A stretch of DNA of 32,227 nucleotides. It comes from Verrucomicrobiota bacterium (lineage in GTDB: Bacteria > Verrucomicrobiota > Verrucomicrobiia > Limisphaerales > JACQFS01). The translations under genes and the position numbers were made by a program. The stretch covers positions 1-32,227 of the forward strand of contig JACQFS010000148.1 in assembly GCA_016199935.1 (NCBI GenBank), in the 5' to 3' direction. This document shows, one piece after another, positions 15,542 through 23,485 of the stretch; the first letter of the stretch is position 1; each line of letters opens with the position of its first letter. The notes under the pieces were generated by a model. The model did no database searches and had not been told where the DNA came from. It saw only the letters and a program-made list of their open reading frames with translations.

Positions 15542-17128
15542 GTGAGAAAGCTGCCCATCCTCGCACTGCTGTTCGTCATGGCGCCGCCCTGCGTCCGTGC
15601 CCAACTCACGCTGGCGGACGTGCAGACCATCATCGCCCAAGCCGTCACGCGCGCCACGGCGCTCACGCCGGGAAAAACTTCCACGAACGCGACCATCGCC
15701 GTGACGGATCGCGAGGGCTGGGTGCTCGGAGTTTGGACGCTGAGTCCGGCACCGGCCGCGATCAACCTCACCAACGTCGCCAACGCCATCGCCAAGGCCG
15801 GCACCGCCGCGTTCCTCAGCAGCGACGAAAATGCGTTCTCGTCGCGCACGGCCGGCTTCATCGTGCAGCAAAATTTTCCGCCCGGCGTGCAGAACAAGCC
15901 GCCTGGTCCGCTCGTGGGCGTGAATTTTTCCCAGCTCACTTTCTCCGACATCAACAAATACAAAGGCCCCGGCAGCGTCATCGTCGCCAACGCCACGCCG
16001 GGATTCTCCATCGTCTCCGTGCCGACGCCGATCACCGGCGGACTCGCCGGCACGCCGGGCGGGCTGCCGCTTTACAAGTCTGGCAAGCTGGTCGGAGGCG
16101 TCGGTGTCGCGGGTGATGGCGACGGGCCGTTCGACATCACGCCGCAAACCATCTCCAGCCCCGACGTGGACGAGGATGTCGCGCTCGCGGGGCAGCAAGG
16201 CTTCGCGCCGTCGCCCGTCATCTTCGGCTCGCACGTGACGATTGATGGCATCCGCGTCGCCTACGTGAGCAGCAGCACGAGCCTCGGCGCGGTGACGCCA
16301 TTCGGAAGTCTGCCGGGCGCGGCGGTCGCGCCTTACTCACCCATCGCGTCGCCGGTTCCCTTTGCGTATCCGACGCCGACGTTCGGAGGCGTGACCGGCG
16401 AATTGCGCCAGCCCATCACTGCCGACCCGTCCGCAGTGCCGTTGCCGAACGGCGTCGCACGACTCAGCGCGGCGGAGGTGACGAGCATCATCGTCGCCGG
16501 CGCGAACCGCGCGCGCACCACGCGTGCGGGCATCCGGCTGCCGCGCGGCCGGCCGATGCAGGTGTTCATCACCGTGGTCAACAACCCGAACGCCGCCGGC
16601 AGTCCGCCCGTGTGCCTCGGGACGTTCTGCACCTCGCCGGACACGACGCGGTTCAGTTGGGACGTGGCGGTGCAGAAGGCGCGCACGGCGGTTTTCTTTT
16701 CGGCGACCAATCGCGCCTACTCGTGCCGCACCGTCGGCTTTCTCGCGGAGAGCCTGTATCCGCCCGGCATCGCGAACACCACGCCCGGACTTTTCTTTGG
16801 AATGCAGGAACGCTTCTGCATCGTGACGACCGGCGTCTCCGTGCTCGCGACGAACACGGTCAACGGCGCGGTCTTCAACACCTCCGCGGCGGTGAACCCG
16901 AACCTGCCGAACGGCATCACGATTTTCCCCGGCGGCTTCCCGATCTACCGCGACGGCGTGCTCATCGGCGCCATCGGCGTCAGCGGCGACGGCATCGACC
17001 AGGACGACATCGTGAGTGCGAGCGGCGCGTCCTTGTTTCCCGCGCCCGCAGCGATTCGCGCGGACGGGATGCAATACCGGGGCGCGCGCCTGCCCTACGC
17101 GAAATTTCCGCGCAACCCGGCGTTGTGA
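15542..17128 (+). CDS. Secreted protein with two GlcG/HbpS-like domains
   Basis: A 528-residue exported protein (GTG start, signal peptide RKLPILALLFVMAPPCVRA). Two copies of the GlcG/HbpS fold (PF03928, haem-binding or haem-degrading type) are visible. The first, residues 22-215, has TLADVQTIIAQAVTRA, VTDREGWVLGV, SSRTAGF and GGLPLYKSGKLVGGVGVAGDG. The second, about 305-528, has AAEVTSIIVAGANRARTT, ITVVNNPN, RTAVFFSATNRAYSCRTVGF and GGFPIYRDGVLIGAIGVSGDG. HbpS of Streptomyces binds haem outside the cell, but GlcG-type domains have other uses and the ligand here is unknown. It is divergent from the porin/decahaem cytochrome operon, which makes a haem-related role plausible but unproven. Confidence 0.85.
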   Translation: MRKLPILALLFVMAPPCVRAQLTLADVQTIIAQAVTRATALTPGKTSTNATIAVTDREGWVLGVWTLSPAPAAINLTNVANAIAKAGTAAFLSSDENAFSSRTAGFIVQQNFPPGVQNKPPGPLVGVNFSQLTFSDINKYKGPGSVIVANATPGFSIVSVPTPITGGLAGTPGGLPLYKSGKLVGGVGVAGDGDGPFDITPQTISSPDVDEDVALAGQQGFAPSPVIFGSHVTIDGIRVAYVSSSTSLGAVTPFGSLPGAAVAPYSPIASPVPFAYPTPTFGGVTGELRQPITADPSAVPLPNGVARLSAAEVTSIIVAGANRARTTRAGIRLPRGRPMQVFITVVNNPNAAGSPPVCLGTFCTSPDTTRFSWDVAVQKARTAVFFSATNRAYSCRTVGFLAESLYPPGIANTTPGLFFGMQERFCIVTTGVSVLATNTVNGAVFNTSAAVNPNLPNGITIFPGGFPIYRDGVLIGAIGVSGDGIDQDDIVSASGASLFPAPAAIRADGMQYRGARLPYAKFPRNPAL

Positions 17129-17146
17129 GCAATGCCGCTGGCCCGC

Positions 17147-17175
17147 TTGCTTTGCCCCGCGCGCCGGCCTAAGCT
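17147..17175 (+). promoter_or_regulatory. Candidate near-leaderless promoter of the small gene/nucleotidyltransferase pair
   Basis: TTGCTT (17147-17152), 17 bp, TAAGCT (17170-17175), then 9 nt to the GTG at 17185. The geometry is the same as at galE. Confidence 0.4.
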
Positions 17176-17184
17176 GCGCCCGCC

Positions 17185-17412
17185 GTGAAACCGCCCTTCA
17201 TCAACGTCGAGGAAAAGATTGACCGCTTCGTCGGCCGGCGGACCGCGACGCCGGACGCGCTCTCCATTCTTACGAGCAACAAGGCCGCGGCCGAAGGATG
17301 GCGCCGGGCGTTTGGCGGGCTGCGGGTGCGGCCGGGAATCTATCGTTTCAAAACCCACGAGGAGGCGGATGCATGGCTGCTCAAGATGATGGCCCGCCGG
17401 GATCTCCGCTAG
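17185..17412 (+). CDS. Small protein of unknown function paired with a nucleotidyltransferase
   Basis: A 75-residue, strongly basic protein starting with GTG. No family is recognised. The second half (RVRPGIYRFKTHEEADAWLLKMMARR) looks like a small alpha/beta DNA- or partner-binding segment, and there is no signal peptide. Its 3' end overlaps the start of the nucleotidyltransferase reading frame by 40 bp, a layout usual for two-gene toxin-antitoxin or AbiE-type modules, so it may be the partner (possibly antitoxin-like) of that enzyme. That assignment rests on context only. Confidence 0.6.
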   Translation: MKPPFINVEEKIDRFVGRRTATPDALSILTSNKAAAEGWRRAFGGLRVRPGIYRFKTHEEADAWLLKMMARRDLR

Positions 17413-17889
17413 AATCGCGCCAGCCGAGTGCCGAAGACTTGCGCGACTTGTGCCGCGAGTTGAACCAGCGCGGCGCGAGTTACGTGGTGATTCGCCATTC
17501 GCGCCGCGGGCTACGCGCGCGAGACAATGGACGTGGATCTCATGGTCGCGCGTGATTCGGAAAACGAAGCCCGCGTCTTCGGCGCGCTCTCGACGCTGCC
17601 CGACAATGCGGTGCGCGAACTTCAGCCGGGGGAACTCCAGCAATACAACGTCATCCGCGTGGGCGACGAAATCCTCGTGGACCTGATGTGCTCGGCGGGC
17701 GGGATTGATTACGAGGAGGCGGCGAAACACGTCGTGGTGCATGAGGTCGGCGGCGTGCCGATTCCGTTCGCCTCGCCGCAGTTGCTCTGGCGGATGAAGG
17801 TCGTCACGCACCGCGCGAAGGACGCGGGCGATCTGGTCTTCCTGCGGCAATGGTTCGCCGAGCGCGGCGAGGAACCCCCCGCGGTGTGA
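17373..17889 (+). pseudogene. Frameshifted nucleotidyltransferase (AbiEii/DUF6036-like)
   Basis: The frame opens at ATG 17373, seven bases after a good Shine-Dalgarno GAGGAGG (17359-17365), and encodes MAAQDDGPPGSPLE...LCRELNQRGASYVVI. It then shifts at about 17492/17493 and continues in another frame as FAIRAAGYARETMDVDLMVARDSE... to a stop at 17889. The family motif expected at the junction is VVIGGFAI; the sequence is explained exactly by loss of 8 bases, removing the two glycines of the GG[FS] nucleotide-binding motif. The metal-binding DVD of MDVDLMV is intact, as is the C-terminal LLWRMKVVTHRAKDAGDLVFLRQWF. An intact gene would encode about 174 residues. As it stands no active enzyme should be made, unless this is an assembly error. 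Confidence 0.75.
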
Positions 17890-17896
17890 CCCGCGC

Positions 17897-19888
17897 TCAT
17901 TTCCCCCGCAGATCAATTTCGCCCGCCCAGTCCGCGGGGAGTTGCTGCTGCTTTAGTTCGGCGATCTGATCGAGGTAGAAGCGGGCCGGGCCATCGTCGG
18001 GGCGGAGTTCGAGGGTCTGGCGGAAGGCGAGTTCGGCCGCATCAAACGCCTTGCGTTGAAACTGGTGCAGGCCTCGCGCGAAACTTTCCCGCCACGCGGC
18101 CGAGGGTTCCTTCTCCGCCGTCGGAATCAGTTCATACACCTCGACCACCTTGTCGAAGCCCTTGAACTTGAAATGCCCGGCCAGCCGGCTGACGAGCCGG
18201 TCCTCGACGTGCCGCTGGACTTCGCGCGTGGCGAGGATGTGCGTGCCGAGAAATTTGTTCAGCCCCTCGAGGCGCGAGGCCAGGTTCACGTTGTCACCGA
18301 TGGCCGTGTAGTCGAAGCGCGTCGAGCTGCCGATGTTGCCCACGCAGACCGGGCCGGTGTGCAGGCCCACACGCGTGCGCAACGGGAGGTTGCGCTGCGT
18401 GGCGTCGAAATAAACCAGTTGCTCGTGGAGCCGCAGCGCTGCGCGGCAGGCGCGCTCCGCGTGGTCGGCCTGCGGATACGGGGCGTTCCAGATCGCGAAG
18501 ATCGCATCGCCGATCAGGTCCATCACCGTGCCGTCCTCGGCGTGGATGCAGGCGATGGCGGCTTCGTAGTAATTGTTCAAGAGCCGCACCAGATCGTCGG
18601 GGTGCAGCCGCTCGGCGATCTTGGAAAAGCCGGCGATGTCGCTGAACAGGATGCTCACTGTCTGCTGGGTGGCGCCGGGCTTCAGCAATTGCGGCTGGGT
18701 GAGCAACTGCCGCACGCGCGCTGGCGAGAGATGCCGCCCGACCGACTCGGCGAGCACGGCCTTCTCGAACTGCTCGCGCAGCGCGCTGCAACCGTTGGAC
18801 CACGTCAGCCCCGCGGGCACCACCACGCCCGCGATGATCAGCCAGCCGAACCAGCAATGCAGCCAGGCCATCAGGACGACGGCCAGCACGGCGAACAAAG
18901 CGAACACCGCCAGCGCGAACAGCCCCGCCCTTACCGGCCGGAACGTCGAGAAACCCCAGCCGGCCAGCGCGCCGATGATGACCGCCAGCAGCGACTCCAG
19001 CCACCGCGGCGCGCGCACCAGCCAGTCGGTGTAGAGCAGGTTCTGGAACGCCGTCGCGTGCAATTCGATGCCCGTGGCGAGGCCGTGCTGACCGAAGCGC
19101 GAATAGGGCGTGGCAAACTCGTCCTTGCCCGCGCTGGCGAATCCCACGGACAGCCGCGAGCCGATGAAGACAAATTTGTTTTTGAAAAATCCGTCCGGCA
19201 ACCCTTCGCCGCCCAGAGCTTGGTGATAACTCACTGCCGCGAAGGAGCCGGGTGGGCCGTGGAAATTGAGCCAGCGCGGCGCGAGCCGTTCGTCGGGCCG
19301 TTGCGTGACCGGGGCGCCGAGCAATCGCGCGGCTTCCCACGTGAGGGCCGGCGTGTTGCTGGTGCCGGTGGATAATTTGCGCACGCCGTGGAAGGCATCG
19401 TCGCGCTCGAACACGGCCAGACCCCACGCGGCGGCGGCCTGCTTTAACGCGGGCGTCGGTTCGCGAACCACCGGTTGTGGCGCGCCCACGGGCCGGTCGT
19501 TCGCCGCGGCCAGCACCACGCGGCCGTGCGCGCGCATCGCCTCGGCGAGGGCTGCATCCGCCGGCTCGGAGTCGGAAAACACGAAGTCGAACACCAGGAG
19601 CGTGGCCCCTTCGCGCGTGAGTTTGCTGATGAGTTGCGAGTGCAGGCGGCGGTCCCACGGCTGATTGAAATTTTGGTGGAGCTTCGCGTGCGACTCGTCG
19701 TCGAGGTAAACCAGCACGACATCATTGGGGCGCTCGCGGGTCAGGAATAAAAACGGGAGGTCGTAACTCAGCCGTGCCAGACCGTCGCCGATGGGAAACC
19801 AGACCAGCGCGAGACCCAGCACGGCGAGCAGCGCGGCGCCCGCCGGTTTGCTCCAGGTCAGGAACCCTTTTTGGACGGGCGTGGGCAT
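17897..19888 (-). CDS. CHASE2-domain class III nucleotide cyclase
   Basis: A membrane signalling enzyme of 663 residues from ATG 19888. After a first membrane helix (residues 16-34) comes a periplasmic CHASE2 sensor domain to about 290 (VVLVYLDDESHAKL, TLLVFDFVFSD, KFVFIGS), then about three closely spaced helices (300-370), and a class III cyclase domain. The metal aspartates are in SILFSDIAGFSKI (D417) and IGDAIFAIWNAP (D461), with GLHTGPVCVGNIG and YTAIGDNVNLASRLEG following. A TPR-like C-terminus (FQRKAFDAAELAFRQTLELRPDD) ends the protein. Oddly, the position that is Lys in adenylate cyclases (GTVxK) is Asp457 here. An upstream ATG at 19936 would overlap the FecR gene by 41 bp; 19888 leaves a 7-bp gap. 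It is co-oriented with the FecR-barrel gene. Confidence 0.9.
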   Translation of the reverse strand: MPTPVQKGFLTWSKPAGAALLAVLGLALVWFPIGDGLARLSYDLPFLFLTRERPNDVVLVYLDDESHAKLHQNFNQPWDRRLHSQLISKLTREGATLLVFDFVFSDSEPADAALAEAMRAHGRVVLAAANDRPVGAPQPVVREPTPALKQAAAAWGLAVFERDDAFHGVRKLSTGTSNTPALTWEAARLLGAPVTQRPDERLAPRWLNFHGPPGSFAAVSYHQALGGEGLPDGFFKNKFVFIGSRLSVGFASAGKDEFATPYSRFGQHGLATGIELHATAFQNLLYTDWLVRAPRWLESLLAVIIGALAGWGFSTFRPVRAGLFALAVFALFAVLAVVLMAWLHCWFGWLIIAGVVVPAGLTWSNGCSALREQFEKAVLAESVGRHLSPARVRQLLTQPQLLKPGATQQTVSILFSDIAGFSKIAERLHPDDLVRLLNNYYEAAIACIHAEDGTVMDLIGDAIFAIWNAPYPQADHAERACRAALRLHEQLVYFDATQRNLPLRTRVGLHTGPVCVGNIGSSTRFDYTAIGDNVNLASRLEGLNKFLGTHILATREVQRHVEDRLVSRLAGHFKFKGFDKVVEVYELIPTAEKEPSAAWRESFARGLHQFQRKAFDAAELAFRQTLELRPDDGPARFYLDQIAELKQQQLPADWAGEIDLRGK

Positions 19889-19895
19889 GACGGGT

Positions 19896-22800
19896 TCAGA
19901 AGTGGAACTTGAGCCGGGCGTAGAACTGCCGTTCACGCGGCAGATCGGGGAAGGGCGTCAGCGGGTTGAGCCGGTAATCAGCCCCGGTGAGGTTCAGCAC
20001 ACCGACCGTCAGTTCCCCGCGTTGACGCCGCCAGCGCCAGCCCGCGAACAGATTCAACTGCGGCACGGACTCATTGGCCAGCGCCGACGCGTAGCCGTCA
20101 TTGTCCTGCACGAACCACTGGAGTTCCCCGCGCGCGAAGAAGCCGCTGCGGTGATTGTAGAGCAACTGCGCGGCGGCCCGGTGCAGGAGGGCGCTCTCGT
20201 CGGTCTGGGCGCCGGCATACACGGCGGGGTCAATGAGCGGGAGTTGGCGTTGCAGCCGCGAGTGGATGAGCCGGTAGCTCGCGCCCCAGGACCATTCGTC
20301 GCCAAGCAGTTGGTTAAAGGTGGCCGCCAGCGACTGCTCGGCATAATCGAGATGCTCGCGCGTGGTGCTGGCGGTGATGTTCGGCGGCGGGTTCGCCGCC
20401 ACGGAATCAAACGCGCCAATCGTGCGGTCCACTTCCGACCAGAGCCACTCGCCTTGCAAGCCGAAGTAACAATTGGCGGGGAGTTTCAAATCGAGCGCCG
20501 CGCCGGCGGTCTGATAGCGCGGCGCGGCCACCGAGCCGACGATGGATTCGGAGATGATGGTGCGGAACGCCTGATTGAAGCCGGCGAGTTGCGTCGGTTC
20601 GAGTCGCACGCTTTCGTCAAACGTCACGCCGCCCAGCGAACGCGTGAAGACACCGCGCACCGTGACCGCCGGGTCTGGTGTCCAGATGATCGCGGCCTTG
20701 GGCGACCAGCGTTCGCTGGTGGATTCACCCGGGCTGACGGGCACGCTGCGGAAATTATCGGGAAACGACAGATGATCGTAAGCCAGCCCGCCCAGCAGGT
20801 GCAATTCCTCGCCGAACTTGTGGGTGTAGTAGGCGTAGCCGGACAGGCGGACCAGATTTTCCGTCATGTCGGCGGCCGACGGATATCCAAACTGATTGCT
20901 GATGCCGGGCTGGTAAGTCGCGACATTGGTGATGAGGTTGTGGGTGGCGATGTCCCCCGCCTGAAAGCGTCCGCCGATCACCAGCGTGCAGTGTTCCGAG
21001 TCGAAAATCTGGTTGGCCTCGCCGCTGTAGATCACCGGGCGGCTCCGATATTCAAGATCATACAGTCGCTTGAGGTTGCTGACGCCGTTCGTGCCGCCGT
21101 CGAACAGCATCAGGCCCGGCACCGCCAGATCCGTCACCTGCTGGTCGCTTTCCAGCCGGCCCGCGAGCAGCAGCGTATGCACGCCGGGTTGCCACTCGTG
21201 GTGGAAGCCGGCGAACAGCAGCGGATTTTCGGACTGCGAAAAAGTTCGCGCCGGCCGCGCCCGGACTGGGTCGTAATACTGGGTCACATCGCCGGCGCTG
21301 ACGTCCTGATACTTGGTCTGAAAGAAAACCGAGTCGGAGGGCGTGAGTTGCAATTTGGTTTGGGTATAGAACTCGATCCGGTCCAGCGTGGTGTTGGGTG
21401 CGTCACCACGTTGATGGATCTTTTCCACATCCAGCGCGTAGCTGACGCGATCCAACGTGCCGAACTGCGACGCCACCTCGCGCCAGTCGCCGTGGCTGGT
21501 GTATTCGGTGGCGGAACTCAGGCCGAGCCGGTTGCCCTCGAAGAACCGGGAATACTCCTGCTGGGTGATGTGCTGCGAGAGCGAGCCGCCGCCCACGGGG
21601 GCAAGGAGATTGGCGAGGAGGCGTTCACTGAACCACGCCGTCTCGTAACGCAGGTTGACGCGCTTGGGATCGCGCAACGCGTCGAAACTGTCCGCGAGAA
21701 ACAAATGCGCCGAGTGATTCGCGTAATCACCGCTCACCGCGCGGGCGGCTTCGCGCACGCTGACCTCGGGCAGGCCGGCGTCCTGATAGATCGTGGCCAG
21801 TTGCGCGTTGCGCACCGCGCGGTCCTGGTCGAGGAGCAGGCGCGAACGGTAAACGCGGCGGTTGTCGTTGAGCGCAAGCGAGAGTTCGAGTTCGCGGATG
21901 GCGGCGTTGATCTGAAGTTCCTGCCGGCTGAGCAAGGCGGCGTAAAGCCACGGTGTGGGATCGGCCGGGTCGAGGCTCGCGGCCAGGTCGAGTTCAGCGC
22001 GGGCGTGGCGGTTGTCGCCCACGGCGCTGAAAGCCTTGCCAAGATAACTGCGCAGCAGCGAGCGGTTCGGTTCGAGCGCGACCGCGGTCTGAAGATCGGC
22101 CCGGCCCGCCGCCAGCCGGCCTTGCCGCAGGCGGCAAAGTCCGCGTCCGAGCCAGGCGTTGCCCAGCGCGCCATCCAGCGTGATCTCCTCGTCGAACATC
22201 GCTTCCGCCTCGCCGAACCGACCCCGGGCGCTGAGCAGAAAGCCACGCAGCGCGCGGGCCTGCGCGTGGCGCGGCGACAAGGTCTGCGCGCGCGCGAGCG
22301 CGGCCTCCGCCTCGGCGGTCCGGCCGAAGCTGAATTCCAGTTCCGCCACGCGCACCCACGCAAATCCAAAATCCGGGGCGCGTGTCGTGGCCGCACGCGC
22401 GGCGGCCAGCGCATCCAGCAGCGCACGCGGCGAATTGGTTTGCGATTGCAACCAGTAAGACTCGGCGAGCCATTCCGAGGCGGAGACCGGGGGGGTCGTG
22501 TCACGCGGCGGGCGCAGTTGTGCGGCGGCGATCATTCGTCGCAACGCGCGCGTCGGAGGAAACGCTGCCGGCAAGTCGCCGAGCAATCTTTCGGCAGTCT
22601 CGACTTTTCCGACGGACAGGAGGAGTGCCGCGCGGTAAGCGCGCGCGGATTCCGAGACCGATTCGTCATCCGGCGGCCACAATTCCAGCGCCGCCAGGAG
22701 GTCTCCACTCCGATACGCCGCCAGCGAAGGTGCGAGGCGCGTTTGCTCCGCCGAGGTGAACGCCAGTTCGCCGGGGTCGAGCGCGGCCGGATAGTAGAGC

Positions 22801-23426
22801 CACCATTGCACCACGTTGACGGTTTCGATGACGGCGGTTTTGCGCGGAGCCTGGCCGGGTTCCACCACGCCTTGTTCGCCGGTGCGCAACGTCAGCGTGC
22901 CGAAGCGATTGGTGAGATCAACTTCCCCGTCGAACACGGTCAGGCGCGTGCGTCCAGTCGCCTCGTCCACGTCGAGATGAAACTCGGTGCCGCGATTGGC
23001 GCCGTTGACCAGCGGCGTCTCAAACGGCGCGCCGCCCGGCGGCTGCCGGCTGAAGAAATAGAAGAGGCCGCGCAGGAAATTGATCTTCGCCGGGGCGCGG
23101 CCCGCGGGCGGGAGCACTTCGAGCGTGGAGAGTTCGCCGAGCCGCAGTTCGGTGAGATCGGTTAGCTTGAGCGTGGCGCGGCTTTGCGCCAGCGTGCGGA
23201 GTCGGTCGTTGAACGTGAGCAACTGGCCGGCGCGGACCGCAGCCCAATCGGCCCGCGCGCGGGAGATTTCCGCCCGCCCCGCGAAGGTCACCAACTCGGC
23301 CGGCTGGGTGGTGACCACGGGGGCCGGTTGGGCGGAGGCCGGATTTGCAAATCTGACGAAGAGGACGAACCACGCGAAGCAGCGCCAGTTGGAAAAGACC
23401 TTGTCGGCGAAGGGCGCGCGGCGCAT
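19896..23426 (-). CDS. FecR domain - TPR - outer-membrane beta-barrel protein
   Basis: A 1176-residue exported protein. A signal sequence (hydrophobic CFAWFVLFVRFANPASAQ) is followed by a FecR-type domain at about residues 50-165 (RAGQLLTFNDRLRT, LTDLTELRLGELSTLEVL, GANRGTEFHLDVDEATGRTRLTVFDGEVDL), a stretch of TPR helices at about 280-530 (AEAALARAQTLSPRHAQARALRGFLLSARGRFGEAEAMF), and a barrel-like C-terminal half resembling TonB-dependent receptors (EELHLLGGLAYDHLSF, WSPKAAIIWTPDPAVTVRGVFTRS) ending in ...YARLKFHF. No TonB box or plug is visible. ATG 23426 was chosen because it precedes the signal peptide and lies 10 nt after a promoter; the frame is open further upstream. FecR-like domains beside CHASE2 cyclases recur in bacteria, so a shared sensing pathway is inferred. 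Confidence 0.87.
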   Translation of the reverse strand: MRRAPFADKVFSNWRCFAWFVLFVRFANPASAQPAPVVTTQPAELVTFAGRAEISRARADWAAVRAGQLLTFNDRLRTLAQSRATLKLTDLTELRLGELSTLEVLPPAGRAPAKINFLRGLFYFFSRQPPGGAPFETPLVNGANRGTEFHLDVDEATGRTRLTVFDGEVDLTNRFGTLTLRTGEQGVVEPGQAPRKTAVIETVNVVQWWLYYPAALDPGELAFTSAEQTRLAPSLAAYRSGDLLAALELWPPDDESVSESARAYRAALLLSVGKVETAERLLGDLPAAFPPTRALRRMIAAAQLRPPRDTTPPVSASEWLAESYWLQSQTNSPRALLDALAAARAATTRAPDFGFAWVRVAELEFSFGRTAEAEAALARAQTLSPRHAQARALRGFLLSARGRFGEAEAMFDEEITLDGALGNAWLGRGLCRLRQGRLAAGRADLQTAVALEPNRSLLRSYLGKAFSAVGDNRHARAELDLAASLDPADPTPWLYAALLSRQELQINAAIRELELSLALNDNRRVYRSRLLLDQDRAVRNAQLATIYQDAGLPEVSVREAARAVSGDYANHSAHLFLADSFDALRDPKRVNLRYETAWFSERLLANLLAPVGGGSLSQHITQQEYSRFFEGNRLGLSSATEYTSHGDWREVASQFGTLDRVSYALDVEKIHQRGDAPNTTLDRIEFYTQTKLQLTPSDSVFFQTKYQDVSAGDVTQYYDPVRARPARTFSQSENPLLFAGFHHEWQPGVHTLLLAGRLESDQQVTDLAVPGLMLFDGGTNGVSNLKRLYDLEYRSRPVIYSGEANQIFDSEHCTLVIGGRFQAGDIATHNLITNVATYQPGISNQFGYPSAADMTENLVRLSGYAYYTHKFGEELHLLGGLAYDHLSFPDNFRSVPVSPGESTSERWSPKAAIIWTPDPAVTVRGVFTRSLGGVTFDESVRLEPTQLAGFNQAFRTIISESIVGSVAAPRYQTAGAALDLKLPANCYFGLQGEWLWSEVDRTIGAFDSVAANPPPNITASTTREHLDYAEQSLAATFNQLLGDEWSWGASYRLIHSRLQRQLPLIDPAVYAGAQTDESALLHRAAAQLLYNHRSGFFARGELQWFVQDNDGYASALANESVPQLNLFAGWRWRRQRGELTVGVLNLTGADYRLNPLTPFPDLPRERQFYARLKFHF

Positions 23427-23436
23427 TCTGCGGCCC

Positions 23437-23465
23437 CGAATAGCAAGGCGGTGCGCTGATTGCAA
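23437..23465 (-). promoter_or_regulatory. Candidate near-leaderless promoter of the FecR-barrel gene
   Basis: On the minus strand TTGCAA (23460-23465), 17 bp, TATTCG (23437-23442), then 10 nt to the ATG at 23426. TTGCAA is palindromic and could also serve the divergent gene (19 bp to TATGGA at 23485-23490). Confidence 0.4.
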
Positions 23466-23485
23466 TCGCTGAATCCAAGAACGAT

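Noticed and set aside
17185-17889. Complete, functional toxin-antitoxin module
   Set aside because: The layout fits, but the nucleotidyltransferase frame is broken and the small protein is not a recognised antitoxin.
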